Assembly: GCA_002803225.1 (NCBI GenBank) | Contig: NXFV01000284.1 | Span: 62,001-126,000 of the forward strand | Origin: Gamarada debralockiae | Lineage: Eukaryota > Ascomycota > Leotiomycetes > Helotiales > Hyphodiscaceae | DNA length: 64,000 nt | Direction: 5' to 3' | The notes under the pieces: model-generated | Databases searched by the model: none | What the model was told of the DNA's origin: nothing | The model's input: only the letters and a program-made list of their open reading frames with translations | Translations under genes and position numbers: made by a program | In this document: positions 1-11,327 of the stretch, piece by piece | Numbering within the stretch: position 1 is the stretch's first letter | Layout: every line of letters starts with the position of its first letter

Positions 1-192
1 CGCGCCATAGTTCTCAACAACATCATCAGACGCTCTGAATGATTGAATTGGAAGCTCGAGGTACGATGTCTCACCGGATTCGGTTGGGGGAAGTGAGGTT
101 CTCGCGCCTACGAGGCTCGGGGTGGTGTTGCGACTCCTTGATTGGCGTACATCACGTCCCTTCTTGCCTGTACCCTTTTGACCAGGAGGCAT
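1..192 (-). CDS. N-terminus of unrecognised basic nuclear-type protein (truncated by window edge)
   Basis: Reading the minus strand from an ATG at 190-192 gives 64 uninterrupted codons running off position 1. The first 25 residues are rich in Lys, Arg and Gly (MPPGQKGTGKKGRDVRQSRS), followed by a Thr/Ser/Pro stretch and then an ordered-looking segment (SYLELPIQSF). This resembles the basic, Ser/Arg-containing start of a chromatin or transcription-complex subunit, but I cannot name the family. Only the start is present, so length, domains and introns are unknown. The coding call rests on an open frame to the edge and natural composition. Confidence 0.55.
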   Translation of the reverse strand, partial: MPPGQKGTGKKGRDVRQSRSRNTTPSLVGARTSLPPTESGETSYLELPIQSFRASDDVVENYGA

Positions 193-2440
193 TTTGGCGA
201 TGATTGTCTATTTGGGCATGAAGGGGTTGATTATCACCTCTTTCATTAGTGAATGGTTGATAATCACGTCGGGTCGTGGTTCATGTGAAGTTGAGTGAAC
301 TAATGGTGGAATACAAGCGTCAGTTTCGGTGTCGGTGTTTGTTGGATGCGATTGGAGCTAGCCTCATTCAGCCTAGAACCACAGCCATATCACGTGGAGA
401 TTTTGCTTGACACAACATCAATTGTTCAAAATCAATTGGCAAATTAAATTTTCGTAAACATGAGAAAGCGCAAATGATTTATTCCAATTTCAAGCCTCAG
501 CCCGTTCTATTGGGCTATCAAGAGGAAATTTGATATGCCATTCATTTTCTGGCCCCAAATTTCACGTCTTGAGGTGTCCCCACATTCTCAAGATATCTAC
601 AGCATCCAAGTGGATCTAACTTCTGCTCGCTCAAAGATACCCAGTAATTGCAGCAACTTCTATTGGCTTTTCTATTCTGCATCATATTGAACTCAACCGG
701 CCAAGGTGGCAGCTCTCTTGCGCCGTCTTTTACATAGGTCTCGGTCTCTACTGCGATTTCTCGGATTTCCAATACGAAATCCGTCCATTTGGCAACTCGG
801 TTTATTTCCTCCTTTGTTTAAAATCGTTTATCTCCCCTCAATGGTGAATTCTCATGGAGATTCGCTCTTAGAGTAGCGAAGCCTGGTCTCGAACATTGTT
901 TCACCTTTATCACGAGGTCCTCGAAGACTTTGGTTGGGCTCGGTTCCATCCATACTCGGGGTAGGTTTGATATCGATAACAAACTACTGGTTATCTTTGA
1001 AAGCAGAGAAGAGCGACGCTGCAGTCTGAAGCGCTTCGAAGCCCTTCCCTTAGAGTCAGCTGGCCTGTCTGGTTCAACATGCTTCGCAGCTCAACACGAG
1101 CTCGCTCGGAGCGCGGAAGTATTCTTATCATAGATTGTTACCAATTCCGAAGTTGGGAGTTGGAGCTCGTCGTTTATATGTGAGATTTGTTGAGCCCAAC
1201 GTCTTGCTATGGACGTAAATAAGGGCTCACCCAATGAGAAATCATTGCTCGTGAAGATTTCTGTATACAAATGGGGATGAAGGAAGAAGCAAGAAGCATT
1301 AAATGCAATGACAGCACCGAAACCAGTGTGTTTATAAAATATCAACTTTGAGTTGAGTTGAGTAGAGGTCACTACTCACTCAACTCAACTCAAATCATTT
1401 AACAAACTGACCGAAACGCTTCAGCAAAAAAAGAGGATATTCGGTGGTACACGGGAACGAATAAGAGCGAAAATGAATCAATGCTCTCGGCAAGGTTTAT
1501 ATAAAATGTCGCTCCCGGGAAGCTTCGACAAACTCAATATATTAGCGCTGATTCTCACAGGCAGAATTTGAACGAATGCTTCATTTCTCGACAGCCTTTT
1601 CCTTCTCAAATTCCAATTCCTGTAAATCAGATGATCTTCCTCGCTCCCTCAATTTACTCGATGATAACTCATAGGTGGGTTAAAGTGGCTAGCTTTGCTG
1701 CTTTGCCGGCGTACTGGTTCACCACCAGGGGTCCAAGCCTGACTAACACCAACAACTTCCTCCTCAATCCAGCATATGCGTGCCGAATATTTACTGCTGT
1801 ACGGCATGTATCAAAGCCGATGGAGCGAGAACAAGACGCGTATCTCTGAAATGTCACATGACTATTCTCGATCCGCATGTTCCGAGCCAATCAAGGAACT
1901 TTCGGCAGCACTATCTTCTATCGGTAATCTTCCTCCTTTGAGCAATACGCCAGGAATAAACCAATCTTTTGACGCAAAGAACTTCCCCAAATACGGGGGT
2001 ACACGACGCAAAAAGTATCTTGATCCTGTCAAAGTCAGGCTTACGGTGTTGGCTGTTTTAATGGCAATCCCGAATATGCGTATTTATTTACCATGCCCTT
2101 CCAGCTCTATTATTATCAAACCCTCAAAAATGGTTGAACGACCCCAGGAAAAATGCACAAATTTTAATGCATAACCACCTCGTATCACTCTACTCGCTAC
2201 TGTACCCTACCCCTACCCCTCTCTGATGCTCGCGTCCCGTGTCCCGCCATCCGTCTCACCACCTATTGAAGCCTAGCCTCACCAGTCAAGCTTTTCCATC
2301 CCAGCCGCCCAGCCCCAAGGACCGCGCCCGTTCTTGGATCTCCATCCAAATATCTCTTGGCATCGTCCTCCGTTCCAACTTCAACCTGAACTCTCCGGAA
2401 CAACAATTGCGCCCGACGACCTCAGATTGCCCTTATGTTA
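193..2440. other. Intergenic region, no supported gene
   Basis: About 2.2 kb between the divergently oriented edge gene and the RING gene. A TATA-like stretch (TTTATATAAAAT) lies near 1496 and two overlapping short frames (1568-1849 and 1776-2174) follow it. They have no recognisable domain or convincing splice signals. A strong inverted repeat lies at 1347-1394. Pyrimidine-rich tracts with CCCTA-type short repeats near 2200-2225 are typical of a fungal promoter upstream of the next gene. Confidence 0.5.
1347..1394. repeat. Long inverted repeat (hairpin)
   Basis: The left arm at 1347-1365 (TTTGAGTTGAGTTGAGTAG) is the reverse complement of the right arm at 1372-1394, except for one extra GAGT unit in the right arm. 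The arms are separated by a 6-base loop. Both arms are built from a GAGTT pentamer repeat. It lies in non-coding DNA. Confidence 0.8.
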
Positions 2441-2843
2441 ATCAATAATTTTGGCGCGGATGGGCCAGGTGCGATACATCCTGCGCAAAGTAGACAGCGA
2501 TGTGTACGTACCACAATTTCCGTTCCCAAACCACACAGTTGCGATCGTCCTTGGCGCCGAGGACGCACACCGTCTTGGAATCTTGGCTCTCCGTCATAGC
2601 GCCTCTTCGTGGTATTATATATACTGACTTGTGCTTTCATACAGCTGTAAATGAAATCGATACCGTCGTGTATGTCCTACCCTTCTTCTTCCATTTCTCT
2701 CCAGGTTTTCTGTTATGACGCGGCATGATCGCTCAACTCAGTCTACCGAAGAACAAGCGGAGATGCAACAGCACTGCGGATCGTTGCATCACCCTTCGAA
2801 TATACGACCATGGCATCGTATCAAATCACTGACAAGTCCCTAG

Positions 2844-4622
2844 TCTACTGTTTCCCAACGAAGAATGGGCCACTACTGCGACGGATGCTGAGCTGAGTAC
2901 CGTCGTGGCACAATTACGGGTTCGTACGATCTCCTTGTGACCCAACATCAATGCTGATATCGTTGGATAGCCAAATATTTCCTATGCTCTTACCCTTGAC
3001 GAAAACCTACAGACTTTATCAACACACGATGCCGATCAGAGTGGTACAATCGGCGGCTTTCTTTACGTCCCAGACCTCGATCGCGACGACCCGTGTTACA
3101 ATCTATCGACAGAGTATATCCCCACGAACGTCACTCGTCAAGCCAACCTTCCCCCAACCGACTTTACATTGGTAGCCTTGGCCCCTTGGATCAATGCAGA
3201 ATGCACTTTGGCATATCTAGCTGCGGCTGATCAGGATCCCATGAGAGGCATAATCTTCTACCTTCCCAACAATGGAACCTCTCAGCCTCCTCCAATTAGC
3301 TCGTCTGTATGGGACCTTGGCGATGGCGGTAGTTGGAAATCTTCCCATGGCTATCCAGCTTATGCTGTCCCTTCGAATATCGGCCACGAGATGATGTACC
3401 AATCGAGTCTATACTCTGGGAATATGACAAGTGTACCATACGGACATCAGATATCGGAGCTGCCCAACATCGATCCAAGAGATTATGTCAGGCTGTACAC
3501 GGAACTTCATGTCTCGACCGCAACACAGATCCCTAGTCTGTGGGTATTGCTGTTGGTCATCGTCGCCGTCCTCTTCCTGATGTTGGGAGCTACGTCAGGT
3601 GCTATGCACTTGATCCTCCGATCACGACGGAAATCTTTACAACGTCGAGTAGCCAACGGCGAAGTCGACTTGGAAGCTCTCGGCATCAAAAGACTCACAG
3701 TTCCTCAAGAGCATATCAACAAGCTACCATTATTCACATACAATCTCGAGGGAGATGATAGGGTACCGTCGGCGTCTCCGCGTACGAAGAAAAACAGCAC
3801 TTCGACAACTACTGTTGAGCATGACGATGTGAGTGAAGGGTCCAGTGCGAACCGTGCCTCAAAGTCTCAGGATCTACCTGCGCCATCATCTCCAGTATCA
3901 GTGATTGATGATACCGTCTCCAGTCCTGACTCTATACTCTCCCACAAATACTTACCCTATTCTCAACCAACATGTCCTATATGTCTCGACGACTTCGAGT
4001 CCGGCAGAACGCCTATTCGAGAACTCCCTTGTGGCCACATCTTCCATTCCGATTGCATAGATTCTTTCTTGAGAAACAATAGCTCACTATGCCCAATGTG
4101 CAAGAAGAGCGTCTTACCCAAGGGCTATTGCCCGACGAAAATCACTAATGGTATGGTCCGTCGAGAACGAAACATCCGCCGATTACGGTCGCGAGTTATG
4201 ATTAATGATGAGGAAAGCGATGTCCAATCGGACAATGCTAGGAATCGAATTCGGAGATATCAGACCAATCTTCGAAAAGTACTCCTCCGCTCGACTTTGG
4301 CTCCAAGAAGTCATAGTAACGCGACTACCACGATGCCAATGGAACCTCAATCTGTTATGACGAACGCAATGCCGGCCAACACGCAGATATCGGTGTTGGG
4401 CAATGTGGTTCCAGAAAACCTCGATCTAGGACTGACACGCCAAGAGATCGCCCAGCAACGGATACTAGAACTTGCTGCTAGACAGCCTTCCTTAGAAGAT
4501 CCAGACGTCGTTAATGAACGTCGGCGCCCGAAATGTAAGTGTCCATCGCGTTTGTAATGAAGCACATCTAACATTGTCTAGGGCGGAAAACACTGTTGAG
4601 AGTGTTCCCAGGGTTCAGTTAA
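2844..4622 (+). CDS. Membrane-anchored RING-H2 finger protein (probable E3 ubiquitin ligase), 5' exons unresolved
   Basis: Exons 2844-2919, 2971-4534 and 4582-4622 join in frame through introns with GTTCGT..TAG and GTAAGT..TAG ends. The last exon replaces a premature stop at 4555 by a short C-terminal tail rich in Arg, Lys and Phe. The N-terminal lumenal part carries several N-x-S/T sites. It is followed by a hydrophobic membrane segment (around LLLVIVAVLFLML, bases 3546-3600), a basic cytosolic stretch, a Ser-rich linker and a C-terminal RING-H2 domain at about 3970-4110 (CPIC, then CGHIFHSDC, then CPMC). This order matches the fungal PA-TM-RING-like ligases of vacuolar or endosomal membranes. 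The reading frame is open at 2844, so at least one upstream exon with the signal peptide is missing. A candidate lies around 2640-2672, ending at a GTATGT donor. The function as a ligase is inferred from the RING. Confidence 0.85.
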
Positions 4623-5153
4623 GGTTTTAGCACTCGTCTTTATTTGATTTGCATTTTAGCGTTGCATTGGGAGGGGTGTTTATTGGCGTTATATACCTTG
4701 AATAAGGCGAAAAGGGGCATCAGGAGTAACCAACTGGATGATATCCCCAGTGGCTTGCTTGAACGGGACGGGCAGGTGGTGCAACGGGTGGGACAGCATT
4801 CGTATATACCCACGATTATGTTCAATAATGGCATTCACGAAGGCATTGGAATCACTCAGAATCAATGAATGAATATGTCTCCAACACATGAAGTCAACTT
4901 CGACCCTCCTCCCTATCAGATTACTCAAGTCCTATTGGAAATTTCTGCTTATCATGCCCGTGGGATTGCCGAGCGATAGCACAGGCTAAATAGTTGGCGT
5001 AGCCGCCTATATCGACCCCTGCTCATTTTGTCTCAGAGCTTATCGCGCTCCAATTGACTTTGCGGGGTATCACCCCGTGGAAAGCTCACACTTCACTCGA
5101 TTGATGTCGAATTGAGGATATACTTGTAGCATACAGCTACAGCACGAGCTTAA
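4623..5153. other. Intergenic, 3' of RING gene and urease promoter
   Basis: No frame here has domain content. This is the 3' flank of the RING gene followed by the urease upstream region. I see no confident GATA-cluster or TATA signal that would show nitrogen control. Confidence 0.5.
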
Positions 5154-7981
5154 ATGCATCTAATACCCAAAGAAGTACGTCTGAAGGCTCGGATTCTGAG
5201 TTTGCTGGAGCTCCAAGCTGACCCCGCGTCTAGGTTGACAAGCTGGTGATCTCTCAGCTAGGATTTCTCGCACAGAGACGCCTGGCGAGAGGAGTGAAGC
5301 TCAATCATTCGGAAGCTGTTGTACGTTTACCAATTACCCAAGACTCCCAATCTCTCCTAATTCCCTCCAGGCACTCCTCGCAAACAATCTCCAAGAAGTA
5401 CTTCCCCTCCCTCCCAGCCAACTCCAATTGCAAAGCTAACGAACAGCAGCTCATCCGCGATGGCAACCACACAGTCGCAGACCTCATGTCCATCGGCGCC
5501 ACCATGCTGGGCCGGCGCCACGTCCTCCCCTCCGTATGCTCGACCCTCACCGAACTCATGGTCGAAGGCACATTTCCAACCGGCACCTACCTCGTAACCG
5601 TACACCATCCCATCAGCAGCGACGACGGAGATCTCGCCAAAGCCCTCTATGGCTCCTTCCTACCGATCCCAGATAAAAGCGTCTTTCCACTACCGGCCGA
5701 AGAGGAGTATAAGGCGGAGAAACAACCGGGTGCTGTAGTTGCGGTTAAGGGACGGGTGGTGCTGAATGAGGGCAGAAAGAGGATTAGGTTGAAGGTCACT
5801 AGTAAGGGGGATCGACCTATACAGGTATGTTCTTGTGGGTAGCTGAGGGAAGGGGAGGGTGGCTAATGGGTCTGGTAGATTGGCTCGCATTATCATTTCA
5901 TTGAGACGAATCCTCAGCTCGTATTCGATCGTCTCAAAGCGTATGGCTATCGTCTGGACATCGCAGCTGGAACATCAGTTCGTTTCGAGCCGGGAGACAC
6001 CAAGACTGTTACATTGGTAGAGATTGGTGGAAAGAAGGTCATTCGTGGAGGAAACCATCTGGCGACCGGCCCTGTGGATCATGCTAATGCCCATGAGATC
6101 TTGACCAAGCTTCATGCGGCGGGCTTCGCGCATGTTGAAGAGCCAGCTGGGGATATGGCGCACATCAATTCGTTTGAGATGGATCGGGCAGCTTATGCTA
6201 CTATGTTTGGTCCCACGACTGGAGACACCGTTAGATTGGGCTTCACGGATCTTTGGATTAAAGTCGAGAAGGATCTGACTTCTTACGGCGACGAGTGTAA
6301 GTTTGGTGGTGGGAAGACTTTGAGAGAGGGTATGGGACAAGCTACTGGTGTATCTGATGAAGTGTCGCTGGATTTGGCCATTGTGAATGCGTTGATTGTG
6401 GATTGGTCTGGTATCTACAAAGCGGATATTGGTGTTAAGAATGGCGTTATTGTCGGCATTGGGAAGGCTGGCAATCCCGACGTGATGGAGGGTGTCAGCC
6501 CCAATATGATTGTGGGATCTTGCACGGATGTCATTGCTGGAGAGGGCAAGATCATTACTGCTGGTGGTTTTGATACCCATATCCACTTCATTTGTCCTCA
6601 GCAAGTGTATGAGGCTATTTCTTCGGGTATCACTACAATGCTAGGTGGCGGCACTGGCCCTAGGTACGTCCCCAACTCTCCTGTAAGTATTCCTACTGAA
6701 ACCACGCAGTGCCGGCACGAGTGCAACAACCTGTACACCAGGAAAGACCTACATCAGTCAAATGCTGCAGGCCTGTGACACTCTCCCCGTAAACATAGGT
6801 ATAACCGGCAAAGGTAATGACAGCTCTCCCGTCGCCCTCCGCGAACAAGTCATAGCCGGAGCCTGCGGTCTCAAACTCCACGAAGATTGGGGTACCACAC
6901 CTTCAGCCATCGACTCCTGCCTCACAGTCTGCGATGAACTTGACGTCCAATGCCTCATCCACACCGACACTTTGAACGAATCCGGCTTCGTGGAATCCAC
7001 CATCGCGGCATTCAAAGATCGTGCGATTCACACCTATCATACGGAAGGCGCGGGCGGTGGCCATGCCCCAGATATTATCAGTGTGGTTGAACATGCAAAT
7101 GTTCTTCCTTCTTCCACGAACCCTACAAGACCGTATACGAGGAATACATTGGATGAGCATCTAGACATGCTGATGGTATGCCACCACCTCTCCAAAAACA
7201 TCCCGGAAGACGTAGCATTCGCAGAATCCCGTATCCGCGCCGAGACCATCGCCGCCGAAGATGTACTCCACGATCTCGGCGCCATCTCCATGATGTCCTC
7301 TGATTCTCAAGCTATGGGCCGCTGCGGCGAAGTTATTCTCCGAACCTGGAATACCGCGCACAAGAATAAAGTCCAGCGCGGGACATTGAAGGAAGATGAA
7401 GGCACGGGCGCGGATAATTTTAGGGTTAAGAGGTATGTGAGCAAGTATACGATTAATCCTGCGATTGCGCAGGGGATGGGCCATGTTATTGGGAGCGTGG
7501 AGGTGGGTAAGTTGGCAGATCTTGTGGTGTGGGATCCGGCTTGGTTTGGGACGAAACCGATGACTGTTATTAAGAGCGGGTTTATCTCTTATTCTCAGAT
7601 GGTATTTACCCTTTTTCCCCATCCCATCCTTTTTTTTTATATATCTAACCAAACAATCAGGGAGATCCCAACGCCTCCATCCCAACCGTCCAACCCATCA
7701 TCTCGCGTCCTATGTTCGCTCCCCTCGTCCCCCAAACATCCATCCTCTTCGTCTCCGAAGCTTCCATATCCTCCGGCACTATTACCACTTACAACCTCAA
7801 GAAACGCGTCGAAGCAGTCAAGAATTGTAGGAAGATTGAGAAGAAGGATATGAAGTTCAATGATGCGAGACCAAAGATGAAGGTTGATCCTGAGAATTAT
7901 AGGGTTGAGGCTGATGGCGTTCATATGATTTGTGAAGCGGCTACGAGTTTGCCGTTGACGCAGGGGGCTTTTGTTTACTGA
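5154..7981 (+). CDS. URE1: Urease (nickel-dependent urea amidohydrolase)
   Basis: Seven exons (5154-5174, 5234-5320, 5371-5397, 5450-5824, 5879-6663, 6710-7601, 7661-7981) join into an 835-residue protein, the usual length of fungal one-chain ureases that fuse the bacterial gamma, beta and alpha subunits in that order. The start MHLIPKE and the gamma-like segment match the family. In the alpha part I see the nickel-ligand motif DTHIHF (about residue 402), the carbamylated-lysine region GLKLHEDWG (about 487), [12 protein letters not shown] (about 541) and the mobile-flap cysteine in MVCHHL (about 587). All are intact. It hydrolyses urea to ammonia and carbamate in the cytosol and needs the accessory proteins UreD, UreF and UreG, none of which lies in this window. 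All introns are 46-59 bp with clear splice ends. Confidence 0.97.
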
Positions 7982-8601
7982 TTGGAAAGGTGGGGAGAGT
8001 GGAGGGTAAGAGTAGGGACCTGGCCCAACTCACCCTACTCACCTGAGGTTGGAGAGGTTGCGGTGGGCTAGCTCCCTACGTGTGAAGACGAGGAACGAGT
8101 GCGGGGGAGAAAGGTAGGATGGGCTAAAAGGGAGAGTATATGATGAGATAAGCTTTCATATTTGTGATATTAAGTCAGCAATTCATGGGCCAAATTTATG
8201 ACTGGGGTTCTTACTTGCTTGAAACCCTCCTGGTGTACTCTATGCAATGATTTGTTCACGAGCGTGCTCTTGCATTCAGATGAATGAAGAATCACAAGGG
8301 AAATATATGCCGCAAATATTGGCCAAATGGAGATTTGAGTAGGATTACGCCATCTTTGACTTCGAATTTCTTACATAAGTCCTGGGCATCAAGAAAAGGT
8401 GTGAGCTTGGCTGCAGCACGCTAGCTATCCCCGCTCTTCATTGGGCGGTGGACGGCCCGAAGGTCGTCAATACTTGCGTACAAAACGACAACGTCCTCTT
8501 CCTCTGCCCTTCTCATCTGCACATAAATACACCACCATAAAAGAAGCCCGATCCAAATATTACATATCGTCTTTCATCCTCAAATCTGTAACAAAGTCAC
8601 A
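7982..8601. other. Intergenic, urease 3' flank and epoxide hydrolase promoter
   Basis: No supported gene. The stretch just before 8602 is rich in CA and pyrimidines (about 8500-8600), consistent with a 5' leader. Confidence 0.5.
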
Positions 8602-10445
8602 ATGGCAGCTCCTTACGCACAAGTCCCAGCCAAAGCACTCAAGAAGCCGGATCCCTTTAAGATTGAGGTTCCGGAGAAGGAGATACAGGAGTTTAAACAG
8701 TTGTTGAAATTAAGCAGAATCCCGAAGCCGACGTATGAAACTCTCCAGGAAGACGGGACGTATGGCGTTAGTCATAAGTGGATGGTTGATGCGAAGAAGG
8801 TCTGGGAGGGGTTTGATTGGTGAGTCCTGAGATCTTTCTGAGTTTGAGGGATGGGGGGGGTGAGGGAGTGTTTTCAGTGTTTATTGAGTTGCTGAATTTG
8901 TTTCTGTTGTTGAGGCTAATTTCTGGGGAATGACGTTGGTGGGAACTGGAAGCAAGGGGAGTTCCGCGTCAATGCGATCAAGTGATTGACAGATTGAGAG
9001 AACTTCTAAACCCGTCCTTGTTTGTTTACTCGCTGTCACATATTGAATGTTGCTGTTGTGTTTGACAAGACTTCGCTATGGCATTTTGTTTGATTCTCAA
9101 GGAACACAACAGCTGATCTGGATTCCTACACAGGAGGAAATGTGAAGCACACATGAACTCATTCCCCCACTTCATGTCCACAGTCTCTCTCGGGAAAGAG
9201 GAGTTCAAAATCCACTTCGTCGCTTTGTTTTCCGAGAAGGCAGATGCTGTCCCAGTCGCTCTGTTCCACGGCTGGCCTGGTTTGCCTCCTTTCTCTTCCA
9301 CCCCGCCCCTGTCCCATCCCTCATCCCACTGCCCATCTAACCAAACCCCCAGGTAATTTCCTCGAATTCCTCCCCATCCTTTCACTAATGAAGCGGAAAT
9401 ACACACCCCAAACCCTCCCCTATCACCTCATCATCCCCTCCCTCCCCGGCTACGCATTCTCATCCACCCCGCCTTTGGACCGCGATTTCGGCACAAAAGA
9501 TATAGCAGCACTCATGAACCAGCTTATGCTTGATCTCGGGTTTGGCTCTGGATACATCGCTCAGGGCGGCGATATTGGAAGCCACGTGGCGAAGATCCTG
9601 GGCGCTGGGTTTGAGGCTTGCAAAGGTCTTTCTCCTCCCGTCCCTTCCCTCCCTTTCTCGAACCCTAAACTGACCAAAGGCCCCAAATTTAGCTGTTCAT
9701 CTCAATTTTTCTCTAGTCCGCTCACGTCCCGAGGGAATGTCCGTGGACTCGTTGAACGAGAGGGACAAACAGGGCCTTAAGCGCGGAGAAGATTTCATGA
9801 AGATGGGCTCAGCCTACTCCTTTGAGCACGCCACGCGCCCCGCCACCATCGGGTTAGTCCTGGATTCAAGTCCGCTTGCGCTGTTGGCGTGGATAGGAGA
9901 GAAGTTTCTTTCTTGGACTGATGAGAATCCGAGCTTGGAGACGATTCTGGAGAGCGTGAGCTTGTATTGGTTTACGGAGAGTATGGGGAGGGGCGTGTAT
10001 CCCTACCGTGGGGTAAGTACTTTTTCATTTTTTCCCCTGGCCTTCACTTGAATTTAGGGTTGGGTTAGCTCCAGGGTTGGGCTTGGATGGGATGGGACGA
10101 GGTGCTGACAATTTGGCGACAACAGAGATTCTCCCCCGACCCCTGGCTAGGAGCAGGCTACATATCCAAACCGCTCGGCTACAGCAATTTCCCTAAAGAA
10201 ATAATGCCAGCCCCAAAATCATGGGTAGAGAAAGACGGAAATCTGGTATTTTATCGGGAACATGAAAAGGTATATCTCCTGTGCTCCTCTCCTTTCTTAT
10301 TCTGTTGTTGATTAAGGTTTGGGTGAGGGTTGAGGGAGTTGGCTGAGCTGACGTGAAATAGGGAGGACATTTCGCTGCGCTGGAGCAACCTGAACTGTTG
10401 ATGGACGATGTGGAGGAGTTTGTCAAGCAAGTTTGGACAAAGTGA
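8602..10445 (+). CDS. Epoxide hydrolase (EHN domain plus alpha/beta hydrolase)
   Basis: Six exons (8602-8819, 9134-9279, 9353-9625, 9693-10012, 10126-10269, 10362-10445) give 394 residues. The N-terminal EHN domain (about residues 15-120) has the WRKCEAHMNSFPHF junction restored by splicing the first intron. The oxyanion-hole motif HGWPG is restored across the second intron, the nucleophile region is QGGDIGSHVAK, and the C-terminal GGHFAALEQP supplies the catalytic histidine. These are the family hallmarks of microsomal-type epoxide hydrolases, which convert epoxides to vicinal diols in detoxification or secondary metabolism. No transmembrane anchor is obvious, so it may be soluble. The first intron is 314 bp, far longer than its neighbours. 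The substrate is unknown and no biosynthetic cluster surrounds it. Confidence 0.93.
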
Positions 10446-11327
10446 GATGGGAATTCTGATTACTGCACTCATGTGCGAATGGAAATAGCTTTGAATGTCT
10501 CAATGCAGCAGTAAATCAAAAAAGGACTTCATATCATCATTAAGCTTTCACTCACGGGCTGTGCATTTTTCTATCGCTCGATGGGTTTGATATATCCAAA
10601 TCTTGAACAATAGTGGACAGCAATAGTGTAAGAAATACACTGTCATATCAACAGTAGTACAGAATAGATGCAAACACTTGTACGTGCTAACTTGTCCCAA
10701 AGGGCAGTCTCAATAGAGTGACGCATTTCAGCGGCGAGCAAACAATCCGTGTAGACAGCAAGTGTCAATAAACGCCCATTCACTCAAAGCCGGAAAAGGA
10801 CTGAGAATATCATCGCTCATTCATTACCCACTACCAAGCCAAAACTATGCATCTTTCTTTCCTTCCTGACGTCTCTAACGCCAGCCAAGTGCTCTGAAAG
10901 CAAAACCAAAGCCAAATAGATCTTCCATGCCATGCCATTCAATGTTTCCCATGAGAGCAAAAATCCTTTATGTACCCCTTAGTCCCTTCCTTTTCTTCCC
11001 TCTCCCCAATCTCACAACCCTTCCTTCGTTCCCTCTCCTAATATCACTTCATTCTTGCCCCCTGCTGTAATCCATGCACCTTTTCCTAGCAAAACCACCG
11101 AATAAAAAGACAAATGTGAACATAAACATCAACGCTTCGGAACGCCTTGCTAAAACAACGCCTGAATGAGTTGCGATTGAAGCAACCAAAAATGAATAAA
11201 GAGCAACGCAAACGTAAGTAATGGTATATGGCCCAGCCAGTCGTCTCCTTGTACGCACGAAATCTTTCTTTCGAATTTTATAGCCCATTCCAGCCGATCG
11301 ATTGGGAGAAAAGATGTAAGAGTGCTC
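10446..11327. other. Intergenic between two convergent genes
   Basis: This holds the 3' flanks of the epoxide hydrolase (+) and the acidic protein gene (-). Short frames at 11049-11344 on the minus strand lie directly 3' of the latter gene, have no recognisable features and are probably 3' UTR. Confidence 0.5.

Noticed and set aside
1568..2174. Two overlapping plus-strand frames behind a TATA-like box
   Set aside because: No domain, signal peptide or splice pattern, and the composition looks random.
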